Source: RYN-133 sp963785425
Lineage (GTDB): Bacteria; Actinomycetota; Actinomycetes; Mycobacteriales; Jatrophihabitantaceae
Assembly: GCA_963785425.1 (NCBI GenBank)
Contig: CAWAVG010000001.1
Coordinates: 682,001 to 746,000, forward strand
Reading direction: 5' to 3'
DNA: 64,000 bases
The notes beneath the pieces are model-generated. The model made no database searches. It was not told the origin of the DNA and was given only the letters and a program-made list of their open reading frames with translations. The position numbers were made by a program, and so were the translations under genes. Below are positions 51,066-61,439 of this stretch, one piece after another (the stretch's first letter is position 1; each line of letters opens with the position of its first letter).

Positions 51066-52374
51066 CGCCGACGTTGGCGGGGAGCACGAACGCCAGCGTC
51101 AGGATCAGGGTGGGGGTGGCCGCGAGCAGCGGACTGAACGCCACGTTCCACAGTGTCCAGATACAGACGAACAGCAGTACCGGTGATGCGGTGCGCGCCG
51201 CCAGCGCGCGAGCCATGCCACGGACGGTGAGGAATGCGACCCCCGCTGCGATCGCCAGGCCTACGATCCCGAACGTCGCCCACAGATCCCCGAACATCGA
51301 GTGCAGTTCGATGTTGCCACCGAACATGAAGCGGTCGACGTAACCGTTGTTCGGCGCGTAGCCCACGGCGAACATGCCCCGCTTCGCAGCGAGCACATCA
51401 CCCGGGTTCGCAAGGACTCCGGTGCCGAAGCCCCACGGCTTGTGCTTCAACAACGCCCAGGTCGCCGCCAGTTCGGGGCGGCCACCGAGCAGCAGCGATC
51501 CCGACTGTTCGATCTGCTGGATGCTGCGCAGTTGCGCGTCACGTCCCAGGTAGCCGTTGAGCAACAGGGTCGTGCCGAGGTAGTACACGCCCCAGCCCAG
51601 GACGCCGAGACCGGCCACGTTGAGCACCCAGGAGGCGCGCGCGCTGAGCTCGGACGGACGCCACTGCCACAGCAACAACAGACCGGTGAGCAGGAACGTC
51701 GCCAGGTACGAACGTGAGTCGTGTACGACCGAAACCAGCATCAGGCCTGCGAGTGCCAAGACCTGCAGTCGGCGCCGGCCGGTGGCTGCTGTCAGCGAGA
51801 GCAGGATCAGGCCGACCGGCACCGCATACACGAATTTCCAAGCATTTCCGCCGGCCGAGGTGAACCCCGCGACGCCGCCGAGAGCCATGCCTGCCCCGAA
51901 CAACAGCGCAACGGTCGTGTCACGCATGACCGAGCGGGCCCAGAGCACCGCCCCGATCGAGACGACCGTCCCCAGCATCAGCGCGAGCGAGTTGTCGCGG
52001 TTGACACTGCTGACCACGTGGGACGAGTCGCCGAGTTCGGACATCAACAGACCCCAGACAGCCGCCGCGAGTCCGGCCAGGAGCACCGGACGCGCACCGC
52101 GGTAGTGCCGGAGCCATCGAATCCACAACGGGGCGAAGAGCACGGCCAGCACGTAACCGGACGTCACCTGGGTGTGCAGGTTCTGCCGGACGCCAATGAG
52201 CACGACGGTGAGCGCGGCCAGGACGATCTCGACGCGTACGCCGGGATCGTCCTTGTCGCGCGGGGCGGCACCGAGCGCCTCTGGCCGCGGCGAGGTAGGT
52301 GCTCGTGCGACGACCGTTCCGGTCACGCCCGCTGCCGCGTCGCCGGTGCCCGGCGGACGGTATTGCGGTAGCAC
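50992..52374 (-). CDS. O-antigen ligase/polymerase-type membrane protein (Wzy-like)
   Basis: A 460-residue protein with about 10-11 hydrophobic segments from residue 48 onward and a large external loop near 285-350 (GRDAQLRSIQQIEQSGSLLL). Topology and the loop position match the O-antigen ligase/Wzy superfamily; sequence alone is too divergent for more. It would join repeat units outside the membrane. The N-terminal 45 residues are Pro/Ala-rich and cytoplasmic. Confidence 0.8.
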   Translation of the reverse strand: MLPQYRPPGTGDAAAGVTGTVVARAPTSPRPEALGAAPRDKDDPGVRVEIVLAALTVVLIGVRQNLHTQVTSGYVLAVLFAPLWIRWLRHYRGARPVLLAGLAAAVWGLLMSELGDSSHVVSSVNRDNSLALMLGTVVSIGAVLWARSVMRDTTVALLFGAGMALGGVAGFTSAGGNAWKFVYAVPVGLILLSLTAATGRRRLQVLALAGLMLVSVVHDSRSYLATFLLTGLLLLWQWRPSELSARASWVLNVAGLGVLGWGVYYLGTTLLLNGYLGRDAQLRSIQQIEQSGSLLLGGRPELAATWALLKHKPWGFGTGVLANPGDVLAAKRGMFAVGYAPNNGYVDRFMFGGNIELHSMFGDLWATFGIVGLAIAAGVAFLTVRGMARALAARTASPVLLFVCIWTLWNVAFSPLLAATPTLILTLAFVLPANVGVSAPAAPRSRESARRTGSTTGRVR

Positions 52375-52480
52375 AGGGAAGAACGGTACGCGCCCGCCGT
52401 GGGGGCATCCACCGCAGTCGAGAGCAGCGTGACCGTGGTCGGCTGTCGGTTCGGTGGCGAACCGACTCGATCGCGTCGCC

Positions 52481-54039
52481 TCACGACGAGCGGGCCAATA
52501 CCCCCTCGGGATACTTCACGATGATCTTGCGCTCGATCGCTGCACGTACGTCGCGGATCGCCCAGGCGGTCACGAACGTGCCCGCACCGGGATCGCCGGG
52601 ATGACACTGCCCGTCCGACCCGCCCGGAGTGTGCAGCCAGAGCAGGGCGTCGACTCCCGCGATCCCGGGATTCGTCGTCGGCCGTGTTCCTGTCGCCTGG
52701 GCCGGCGGATTGCACGATCCGTGCCCCATGCGGCCGACACCGTTACGACTCGTGTCGATCACGAATGGCTGGCTCCTGCCCAACGCCGCATCGATCGCCC
52801 GCCCGTACGCGACTTCCGAGGGGGTGGTGTCGTAACCGGAGACGTTGAGGGCGAAGCCGCGGATCATGCCGATGCCCACCTGCGAGAGCGCGGACGCCAT
52901 GTAGGTCGGGTTGGTCCCGGCGGACCCGGCGTGCAGGTAGGCGGCGATGTTCGGGCTCGTCGCCGAGGCGAACGTGTGGAGGTCGAAGCGAAGTTCGTCG
53001 ATCCGTGTCGCCCGTTGCGCGGGCGGACAGGCGCCGAAGCCGATCGCGTCCGGCTCGATGATCACGATGGCCGGTTTGTCGGCGATCGCGTTGCGGATCG
53101 AGCGCACCCACGACTTGTACGCGGCGTCACCGGGCAGACCGCCCTTCGAGTACGGCCCGGAGCAATCGCGATGCGGAATCGCATACAGGACGATGTCGGC
53201 GTGCGGTGATCGGCGGCTGCGACGGTGACGAGCTGGTGCACGGTGGCGGCATCGCTGCCCGAGCCGCCCAGCCAGAGGGCGATCTGGGTGTTCGCCAACT
53301 GCCACAGCAGCAGTCTGTTGGTCGAGCCGGCCGGCGCGCGCCTGTACGCGGCGATGTCGTTCCGGTTGGTCGACTGGGAGTAGAGCGGTTGGGTCAGCGG
53401 CTTGCCGGCCGTCGGCTTCGGTGCGGGCAGCCCGCCACCACCCTGGGTGCCGGCGCGCGCCGCGTACCAACCGACGCCCTCCGACTGCCAGCCCGCCTGC
53501 TCGAGCCCGGGACGTCCCGCGCCGAGGACGTACCGGTGCATGCCGTTCCTGCGGTACCGATATACGGGCACCGAGCACGAGCCCGGATCTGCCGAGACGT
53601 AGAACGCCACGCCCCGCCGGAGATAGCCGGCGCCGGCGACCGCCTGAGCGGCTTCACCGGACGAGGTCGTGTACAGCACGTCGTGGGTCTGCGGCTTGGC
53701 AAGTCGGATCACCGCAAGCAGCCCTGCGGCGCCGTGTTTCGACGCTTTGAAGAGGGCCTTGGCACCCGACTGCTTGCCGTGTTCGCCGTGTTTGCCACCG
53801 GGGTGCGTTGCGATCGCGAGCACCTGCGCGCCGGCTGAATCGGTGCTGTCCAGCACGGGCGACGTCATCTGGGCGCAGCCCGCGGTTGCTGCGCGCGCCG
53901 CGTCCGGGTGGAGCGTCGTCAGGGGCGCCCCTACTGCCAGCACCACCGCGACGCCGAGCGAGGTGAGAATCCGTCCAGGACGAACGGCACCGCGTACGCG
54001 TCTGCGCCGATGCTTGGGACCGCTTGAGTGAGAAGCCAT
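52481..54039 (-). CDS. Secreted glycoside hydrolase family 6 enzyme with DUF5648 domain (one frameshift)
   Basis: Starts at ATG 54039 with a signal peptide (ILTSLGVAVVLAVGAPLTTL, then A-A-R-A-A-T-A). Residues about 45-190 resemble the DUF5648 repeat: DVLYTTSSGEAAQAVAGAGY, GVAFYVSADPGSC, AGWQSEGVGWYA. The GH6 domain follows a short linker: RLLLWQLANTQIALWLGG, then after a frame change near 53210 VLYAIPHRDCSGPYSKGG, IVIIEPDAIGFGACPP, FVIDTSRNGVGRMG and ALLWLHTPGGSDGQC. GH6 enzymes cut beta-1,4-glucan with inversion. The last motif is normally K-P-G-E-S-D-G; here T-P-G-G-S-D-G. It may trim or release the polysaccharide, as BcsZ-like cellulases do. Confidence 0.82.
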
Positions 54040-54259
54040 GATGGGGCCCTTTCGGACTGTGCCAGGCACGCCCGTGCGCTGACCGACCAACCCCGCGCTC
54101 CGGCCGACCCGCCGGATCGGGCGGCGTCCACGAAACGTCCTCGGGTTGGCGAACACGTTAGGCGATGCCCCACGGTGCCCTGCACTCGCCCCGAGCCGAC
54201 CTGGCTGAACGCGCCCCGCACGCCCCGCACGGCCCCCGTGTGGCTACTATGCTTCGTCA

Positions 54260-55318
54260 ATGACCGAGCGGCCTGACGCGGCGCTGACGCTCGTCACGGT
54301 CGTCTTCGAGGCCGAGGTGCCGCTACTGCTGCTGCAGGCGCGCTCGCTGGCACGATTCGTGCCGGAGGACCAGTTCGACCGAGTCATCGTGATCGACAAT
54401 TCGCGCCGTGGCCTGCGCACCCGCGACCGGCGCCGGCTGCTCGGCGAGTACGCCCAGTGGCGGGACAAGGTCGAGATCGTGCGGCCGGATGACGTCACCG
54501 CATTGCCGCCGGCCCGAGGATGGATCGACCAACAGGTCCTGAAGCTCGCGGTCTTCGAGCGGATACCGACATCGCACTATCTCGTTCTCGACGCGAAGAA
54601 CGTGTGGGTGCGACCCACCGCCGTCACCGAGTTCGTCAACCCGGACGGACGCGCCCGTGGGGGAATGCACGGGTATCGCGAACACCCGCTGCGCGCAACG
54701 CTGGAGCGGGTGCTGGCATATTTCGAGATCGATCCGGAGCTGTGGCTCGACAGCTTCCCGGTCACCCACACTCCGTTCGTGCTGTCGACCCAGGTCGTGT
54801 CCGAGCTCACCGGAAGCATTGCCGCCCGGTCGGGACGGACGTTCGCCGAGGAATTCGTCGCGGCGGGATTCACCGAGTTCTTCCTTTACGCAGCGTGGAT
54901 CATCGCTGCGCACGGCGATCTGGAAAGCCACATCGACGGAGTCGTCATTCGGTCGTCGACCGTGTGGCCGCGTCGCCGCAGCGTCGACCACGTTCGGCGC
55001 GCGCTGGAAGAAATCGCAGAATTCGACGCGCCGTTCCTCGCCGTCCACCGCACCGCACTTGCGCGCATGGACCGAAAAGCCGTCGCCGCGCTCACCGAGT
55101 TCTGGGTCGCCCGCGGCTTGTTCCCCTCCGTGCGCAAGGCGACCGCATTCGTGTTGGCGTACCGCGGTCGGTATCTCGCCACGATGTCGGTCAGGAAGGC
55201 ACGAACGCTGGCGAGGAGCCGGCAGCTGTGGGGCAGGCGCCGCATCGCGCACGGTGCGAAGACCGATGGCGGCATCGCGGACGATGTCGGCGGCGGTGCC
55301 GTTGCGCGCTCGCGCTGA
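54260..55318 (+). CDS. DUF6492-type glycosyltransferase-like protein
   Basis: A 352-residue intact protein. The fold looks GT-A-like: LTLVTVVFEAEVPLLLLQAR opens it, ARGWIDQQVLKLAVFERIPT followed by SHYLVLDAKNVWVRPTAVTE carries a D-x-K in the DXD position. It matches the DUF6492 group as I know it, proteins placed with polysaccharide genes. Donor and acceptor unknown. The basic C-terminus (KARTLARSRQLWGRRR) could contact the membrane. Starts at ATG 54260. Confidence 0.75.
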   Translation: MTERPDAALTLVTVVFEAEVPLLLLQARSLARFVPEDQFDRVIVIDNSRRGLRTRDRRRLLGEYAQWRDKVEIVRPDDVTALPPARGWIDQQVLKLAVFERIPTSHYLVLDAKNVWVRPTAVTEFVNPDGRARGGMHGYREHPLRATLERVLAYFEIDPELWLDSFPVTHTPFVLSTQVVSELTGSIAARSGRTFAEEFVAAGFTEFFLYAAWIIAAHGDLESHIDGVVIRSSTVWPRRRSVDHVRRALEEIAEFDAPFLAVHRTALARMDRKAVAALTEFWVARGLFPSVRKATAFVLAYRGRYLATMSVRKARTLARSRQLWGRRRIAHGAKTDGGIADDVGGGAVARSR

Positions 55319-55349
55319 GGTCGGCGTCGTCGACCCATAAACTGCTTGT

Positions 55350-56243
55350 GTGTACGGGCGGCAGGTCATGGCGTGGCAGGAGCAGCTCCGGCTGCATGCC
55401 CTGACCTTCCGCCGGGCTGAACGCTTCTACGGCCTGCACCCACGTGGGATGTTCGGACGGGTCGAGCGACGTGGCGTCTTCATCGTGGGCTGTCCGCGCA
55501 GCGGCACGACGTTCACCGCCGGCGTCCTGGGGTCGGTGGCCGGTTTCGCCGACCTCGGCGAGGTCAAGCCGTGGAAAGCCGCGGTGCCCGAGCTGTACAC
55601 GCTCGCGCAGCAATCTCGATCGCCCGAGGTTGTCGATCGCGCTCGGCGCATCCTGGTGCGGAACCAGCGCCTGGCGATGGCGGCACGGAAGCGGGCCGTC
55701 GAGCAAACCCCCGAGTCGAGTTTCCTGATCCCGGACTGGCAGCCGCGTTTCCCGACGCGCACTTCGTCCATGTCCTGCGCGATGGCCGCGATGTCGCCGC
55801 GTCGCTGCTGGAACGCGGTTGGCTGGGTGAGCGCGTCGCACAACGTGACGACGCCGGGCACCCCTTCGGCAGCTATGCACGCTTCTGGGTCGAGCCGCAC
55901 CGCGCGCGGGAGTTCGAGCAGGTGTCCGAGGCCCGGCGCTGCGGCTGGGCCTGGCGCCGGTACGTCACAGCGACCCGCGCGGCAGTCGCGGAACTCGACC
56001 CGGCACGGGTGACGGTGCTGCGTTACGAAGACATCGTGACGGACGCTGCGGGTACGGGTGCCGAGATCGCGATGAAGGTCGCGCGTGCCCCATCTCGCCG
56101 ACCAGTTCGAGGCCGGGTTCACCCGCGCCCACGCGAAGTCGACGGCCAGCTTCAGCAGGCGCATGAGCTCTGCCGACCTGGACGATGTCATGACCGAAGT
56201 CGCACCACTGCTCGGCGAAACTGGGTATTCGGCGACCGTCTGA
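55350..56243 (+). pseudogene. Second sulfotransferase, two apparent frameshifts
   Basis: GTG 55350. GVFIVGCPRSGTTFTAGVLG is the PAPS 5'-phosphosulfate loop; a second frame carries AHFVHVLRDGRDVAASLLER (3'-phosphate site) and VTVLRYEDIVTDAA, and a third FTRAHAKSTASFSRRMSSAD to the stop. One base missing near 55740 and another change near 56090 would restore about 297 residues. Unrelated in detail to the enzyme at 42.4 kb, so the two may sulfate different positions. 31 bases after the DUF6492 gene, same direction. Confidence 0.77.
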
Positions 56244-56253
56244 CCGAGGGCGA

Positions 56254-57690
56254 TCAGCGGCGCACCATCCGCCGCCCGAAGTCGAGGACACCGAGCAGGT
56301 CCTCGCGAACCGGCCGGACCAGCCACCCGCCGAGCGCGTACCACGCCGCACCGGCGAGAACCGTGCCGCCGCGCAGAGCGCGGGTGCCGAGGCCGGCGGC
56401 CAGCTGCTGACGGCGTGGGCGACGAGGCCCGCGCCGATGGCCAGAGGCAGATCCGTAACGCGCCGAGTAGAGATCCCGGACCGGCAACGGTGAGCCGCGC
56501 GCAGCCAGCACAGCGACAGCGGCCATTCCAGCGCCGCACGCGATCATGTAACCCCAGGCGACGCCGACGACTCCCCATTCGCTACCCGCCACGATGCAGA
56601 CCAGCTGCAGGACGAAGCTGACGCGGTGTAGCGCATCAGGTCCGGGCCATGCCGCGCGACAGGTACACCCACCGGCCGACGTAGGCGAGCGTCGACAGGC
56701 ATCCGGCGACGGCCAGCAGCGCGAAGATCGGGACGACCTCGACTCCAGTGCGGGCCCAGGAGCACGGCGACGAACTCTTCGAAGCACCCGCGGCGAGCGC
56801 CAGCGACGGCACGACCGTGTAGCCGATGGCCAGCTGCGCCCGCTTGATGTACCACCGGCACGGCGAGTCGTCCTGCAGCCGGGACAGCACCGGCAGCGCG
56901 ACCGTCGTCGCCGGTGTCAGCATCTGGTTCAGCGGCTCATTCATGAGCTGGAACGCCCGGTTGTAGATCCCGAGCGCGACCGAGCTGAATCGCAACCGAT
57001 CGTCAGGGTGTCCAGGTTGTTCATGAAGTAGTAGATGATGCGGGTGGCGGCCAGATGCGACCCCATCCGCACCAGCGGCGCCGACGTCCGCTGCGTTGCC
57101 GTCGCCACCGGGCAGCCACGCGCGCGAATGACCAGCACGAAGCGCGACGAAAACCTGGCAGTTGCTGGGCGACCAGCGACCAGTAGCCCGGCGCCGAGGA
57201 TGGCGCACGTCGACGCCGGCGCGAGCCCGCAGCCTGGCCGACCACGTCGGACGCCGCGATGTCCCCGAAGCGCATGCGCCGGTTCAGGTCGGCCCGGAAC
57301 TGCGCAGCAAAGCCGTTGATCGTGAAGGTCAACGACAAGCGACCTGGACCATGTGCTCGAGCGGCGGCTGGTGGAAAGGCGCGGCGTACGAACGGAGCAA
57401 TGGCGACGGCGATCGATCCGAAGTGCGAGCCGAGTGCCCCGTTGAGCCAGAACAACATGTCGCGCTGATCGCGGCGTGAGCACTTGGCCTGGATCGCCGC
57501 CGTGGAGAGCCCGAAGTCGCGCAGGATCTCGCCGACACCGACGACGACGAGCACGAGCGCGAGGAACCCGTAGTCGCGCGGGCGAGAAGGCGGGCAAGAA
57601 CCACCACCGACGCCATCTGCAGTGCGGCACACGGAGCACTTGGCCACCGAGTGTGACAGCTGCGCCTGCGCCGTTCGCTGTGCCAGCTCA
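56254..57690 (-). pseudogene. Wzx-like polysaccharide flippase, many frameshifts
   Basis: Fragments in three frames, in correct order, of a MATE/Wzx-type flippase: QMASVVVLARLLA, YGFLALVLVVVGVGEILRDF, GLSTAAIQAK, LALGIYNRAFQLMNEPLNQM (partly by frame), ATTVALPVLSRLQDD, YIKRAQLAIGYTVVPSLALA, GFGWGVVGVAWGYMIACGAG-like stretch, and the end VLDFGRRMVRR. It would move lipid-linked repeat units across the membrane. At least six one-base breaks. The 5' end is not certain; the beginning may extend to about 57750. Confidence 0.72.
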
Positions 57691-57868
57691 TCGGAAGGCC
57701 GGCCGGGGTCTCACGCCGTCACCGGCGGCGAGCGCGGTCGCCCGCGACCGGCTCCACCACGGCCACCTCGAGCTCGCCGGGTACCGCGCCGCGGTCATCC
57801 GGGCGCCCGACGACATGCGACGCCGGGCTACCGCGGGCCGGTGTCGTCCGGGCTGGCGCGGCGATCGG

Positions 57869-58795
57869 CTATGCTCGCCGATACGCGCTGTACTCGGTAA
57901 CCGCAGGCCCCGACAGGAAGCCGGCACCCCGTACTGCGGCCCGGGCGCCTCGTGCGTTCCTCCTCGTGTTGCGGGTCGCCACGCCGACCGTCCACAGCGC
58001 CGCGCCGCCGAAGCAGCGCGCGAGGCCACCGAGGGCGACCCGCACACGGACCCGGCACGACCGCCGGCCGTCCTTGGTGGAGTCGGTTGTGTGCGGACGC
58101 GTTCGCGCTGGAAAAGGATCGTGCGAGCACCCAGCGTCGCGTCGCCCTATCGGGCGGCACCTCCTCGGCGACCCACGCGTCGGCACACCACACCATCCGG
58201 CCGCCGCGAGCTGTGAGCTCCCGCGTGAACAGGTTGTCCTCCCCAGCCGCGATCCCGACGTCCTGGGAACTCGAGCGCGTGCGCCCGGACCGACCGCAGG
58301 TCCAGCAACAGGTTGTTGGTCGCGGCGATCGGGATCTCGTCACCGGTGGCGAGCTTCCACCGATGGGTGCGGCCGAAGAATGCGCCGGCGTCGATCCACG
58401 GGTCGATCGGACCGTCGAAGACCGACCGCACCGGGCCGGCGACTGCGGCCGCTTCGGAAGCGGCGCTGCGTCTGCAGCATCCTGACGAGCCAGTCCGTCG
58501 GGCCGACTCGTCGTCGTCGATGAACACCAGCAGATCCCGCTCGGCGCATTCGCGCAAGGCGCGATGCGGGCGACCGCGATTCCGGGGTTCGCCTCCACCA
58601 CGTACCGCACGCCTGCGTGCGCGAGGTCGCCACCACGCGCCGTGCTCCCCCGGTCGCATCGTTGTCCACGACCATCACATCGACGTCGTACTCGCCCGGA
58701 TGAGCAGTCCGGACCTGCTCGATCTGCTCGACCAGCAATGGCAGCAGCCGCGCCAGCTGCCGGTTACGTCGAAAGGTGAGGACGGCGACGGTCAC
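57869..58795 (-). pseudogene. Family 2 glycosyltransferase, paralogue of the one at 49 kb, several frameshifts
   Basis: GTG 58795 overlaps the preceding gene's stop by four bases. MTVAVLTFRRNRQLARLLPL, VMVVDNDATGGARRVV and LLVFIDDDES define the GT-A site, followed in other frames by NNLLLDLRSVRAHALEFPG, AGEDNLFTRELTARGGRMVW and RWVLARSFSSANA; the end is SGPAVTEYSAYRRA. The layout copies the enzyme at 48995 step by step, so they are paralogues. Net frame change is zero, although conserved blocks sit in three frames. Confidence 0.73.
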
Positions 58796-59827
58796 CGTGG
58801 TGCTCGCCTGTCGTGTTTGCTCCGGTGTTCACGCCGCTGCTCATGCGTCGCCTCCGGCGAACTCGGTACGAGCTGTCCGGCCGTCGACCGGCACACCAGG
58901 CACCGGCCTGCGATCACCAGCCCCGCGAGCGACCCGCGTACCGCGGCCACAGCGGTTTCGGCGAACGCACCAATTGGCGTCGCCCGCCACGAAGGAGGAT
59001 CTGCCAACTCTGCCCCGGCGTCGACAGCATCCACTTCCACAACTGAGCGCCGGGGCAGGTGCTGAGCCGCGAAGACAAGACGGTTCCGGCAGTTCCAGTA
59101 GTAGTACCGCGGGGAGAGCGCCCGCGGTCGCGACGCTGCTGGGTGCCTCCCTCCTCGTGCACCACGCTCAGGTCGTGACGGATGACGAGTAACCCGCCGG
59201 CGTCCGACAGCGAACGCTGAAATCGATGTCCTCCCAGTAGAGGAAGTACGGCTCGTCGAAACCTCCGACGTCGACTCAGCAGATCGTGATGCAGCGCTAG
59301 GCAGGTCCCCGGCAGCCACGCTCGCGCCGCTTCGTCGAAGGGACGGGAACTGACGACCTCCACGTCGCGACGTCGGGGGGAACCAGGCGCTTGATGCGTC
59401 CGCTGTCGAGAAACAGCTGTGAACCGGCGAAGACGACGACCCGCCGGTCCGACCAGGCGCGGGGTCGCCAGAGCGTCTCGCTCCTGCCGGCAATACTGCG
59501 TCTAGTGCGGACAGGGTGCGCGCGTCGATGCGGCAGTCGGGATTGAGGAGCACGAAGCAGTCGCAACCCAGTGCTGCTGCGCGTGCGAGCCCGGCGTTGC
59601 TGCCGGCCCCGAAACCACGGTTGTCCGGCGGGCGACAGGTCGTACCCGTGTTCCTCGCACAGCGCCGTGATCGACGTGCGCTCGTCGCGCTACTGAAGTT
59701 GTCGACGACGACGACCTGCACGGCCTGACCGTCGATCCGGCGGCCGGCAGATTGTCGGCGATCAGCCGGGACGAGCCGAAGTTGACCACGATGACACTGA
59801 TGGGGGTCTCGCCGATGACATGGTCAT
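58792..59827 (-). pseudogene. Family 2 glycosyltransferase (rhamnosyltransferase-like), several frameshifts
   Basis: SVIVVNFGSSRLIADNLPA opens a GT-A domain, followed by VQVVVVDNFSS, PDNRGFGAGSNAGLARAAAL and CDCFVLLNPDCRIDARTLSA, which are typical of rhamnosyltransferase-like GT2 proteins. A later block is FDEPYFLYWEDIDF-like across frames near 59220-59260, then YYYWNCRNRLVFAAQHLPR and the end at 58792. Start ATG 59827 is likely if one base is missing in the C-run near 59800. About 345 residues. It would add rhamnose or a similar sugar; coupled to the next gene by GTGA. Confidence 0.72.
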
Positions 59828-60769
59828 AGCCGCGTTACCGAGTTTCCCATCGTGTCGATACCGCGCATGCGAAACGGGCGGGGCTCACCAAGTTACCCGG
59901 CCGACCGACCGGCCACGATGACCTCGTCAGACTAGCAACGCCGCGACGCGCCACCGCAGAACCGATTCCGCGCGTCACGACGTCGGGGGCGATCCCTCCG
60001 GATCAGCTCGCGTTGATCGTGTACTGCTTGTACATCACGCTCACGGGCGTCGTCGTGGCATTGCTCGCCAGCGCGGACTGGATGCCGGCTGAGCCGGGAC
60101 CCTGAATGCCTGCCGTCGAGTCGGTGACGCTCACTTGGGGAGAGGCGGGTTCGGGTCGTACCGGCCTTCCAGACGGTGCCGGTCAGTGTCGTCGGCGAGG
60201 TGCCGCTGACTGTGAACCGAACGCGAAGCAGATCGCCCGTGGTGTAGGTCAGGCCCGGCAGGGTCACTTCCCGGATCACGGTTTCCGCGCCGCTGGCTGC
60301 CGTCCTCGAGATCGCCAGGTTCACCACCCCGTTGGGCAGCAACCTGAGCTTGAGCCGGTAGCTGCCGTTCGCGGTGCTGCGTGCAATCAGGATGGCCGAA
60401 ACGCCGCTTCCTGTTGCCGCCGCATTCGTCGTGACATCGGTGACCCAGTTCAGGTCGCCGGCCGAGACGTCGTTGAGGTAGGCGGTGGGCGCGTTACCCG
60501 CGCCGAGGGTCATCTGTCCGTATCCGCCGGACACCGACAGCAGGGTCTTCGCCCCGACGACGGTGTAGACGCCTCCGGTGTCGGCCGAGTCCCATCCCTT
60601 GCTGACCGTGCGCGCGAACGAGTCGGCAGCGATGGTCTTCACCGCCGAGACGGTCACCTGCTGCGTCGACGTGTTCGTCCCGCCCTGGTTGTCGGTGACC
60701 GTCAGCGTCACGGTGTACGTGCCCGCCGCGGCGTAGGTGTGTGCCGGCGTCGCGCCGGTGCCGGTCGTG

Positions 60770-61290
60770 CCGTCACCGAAGTCCCAGGCGTAGCTGCGAT
60801 CGTGCCGTCGGAGTCGGCGACCCGACGCCGTCGACGGTGACGGGCGGACGTTGCCGTGAGGTGAACGGCGGCCGTCGGCGGCTGGTTCGGCGCGGCCACG
60901 TCACCTGGTGGCTGACCGTGCCGTCGCGCCGCCGTTGTCGGTGACCGTCAGGGTGACCGGGTAGGTGCCCGCCGCGCGTAGGTGTGCGCTGGGTTGGCCT
61001 GGTGCCGGTCGGTGCCGTCACCGAAGTCCCAGGCGTAGCTGGCGATCGTGCCGTCGCGGTCGGTCGAGCTGGAGGCGTCGAACGAGACGCGAGCAGGTGC
61101 CGTCGAGGTGAACGCGGCCGTCGGCGGCTGGTTGGTGCAGCGTGACGGTCACCGTGCTGGGTGCGGTCTGGTGGCACCCTCGTTGTCGGTGACGGTGAGC
61201 GTCACCGTGTAGGTGCCCGCCGCGGCGTAGGTGTGCGTCGGCGTGGCGCCGGTGCCGGTGCGTGCCGTCACCGAAGTCCCAGGCGTAGCC
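60770..61290 (-). repeat. Three PKD-domain coding repeats
   Basis: The string ccgtcaccgaagtcccaggc begins at 60770, 61015 and 61265, a spacing of 245 and 250 bases (about 82 codons, one PKD domain). Copies are close to identical at the DNA level but differ by single-base gaps, e.g. tagctgcgatcg against tagctggcgatcg. Confidence 0.8.
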
Positions 61291-61439
61291 GGCGATCGTG
61301 CCGTCCGGGTCGTCGAGCCGGTCGCGTCGAAGGAGCGCGTGCGAGGCCGGTGCACCGGCGGTGAACGCCGCGGTCGGGCGGCTGGTTCGGCCGCTGGCCG
61401 GCGAGGCCGCTAGTAGTGCGCCGGACCTGCGCCGGCGGT

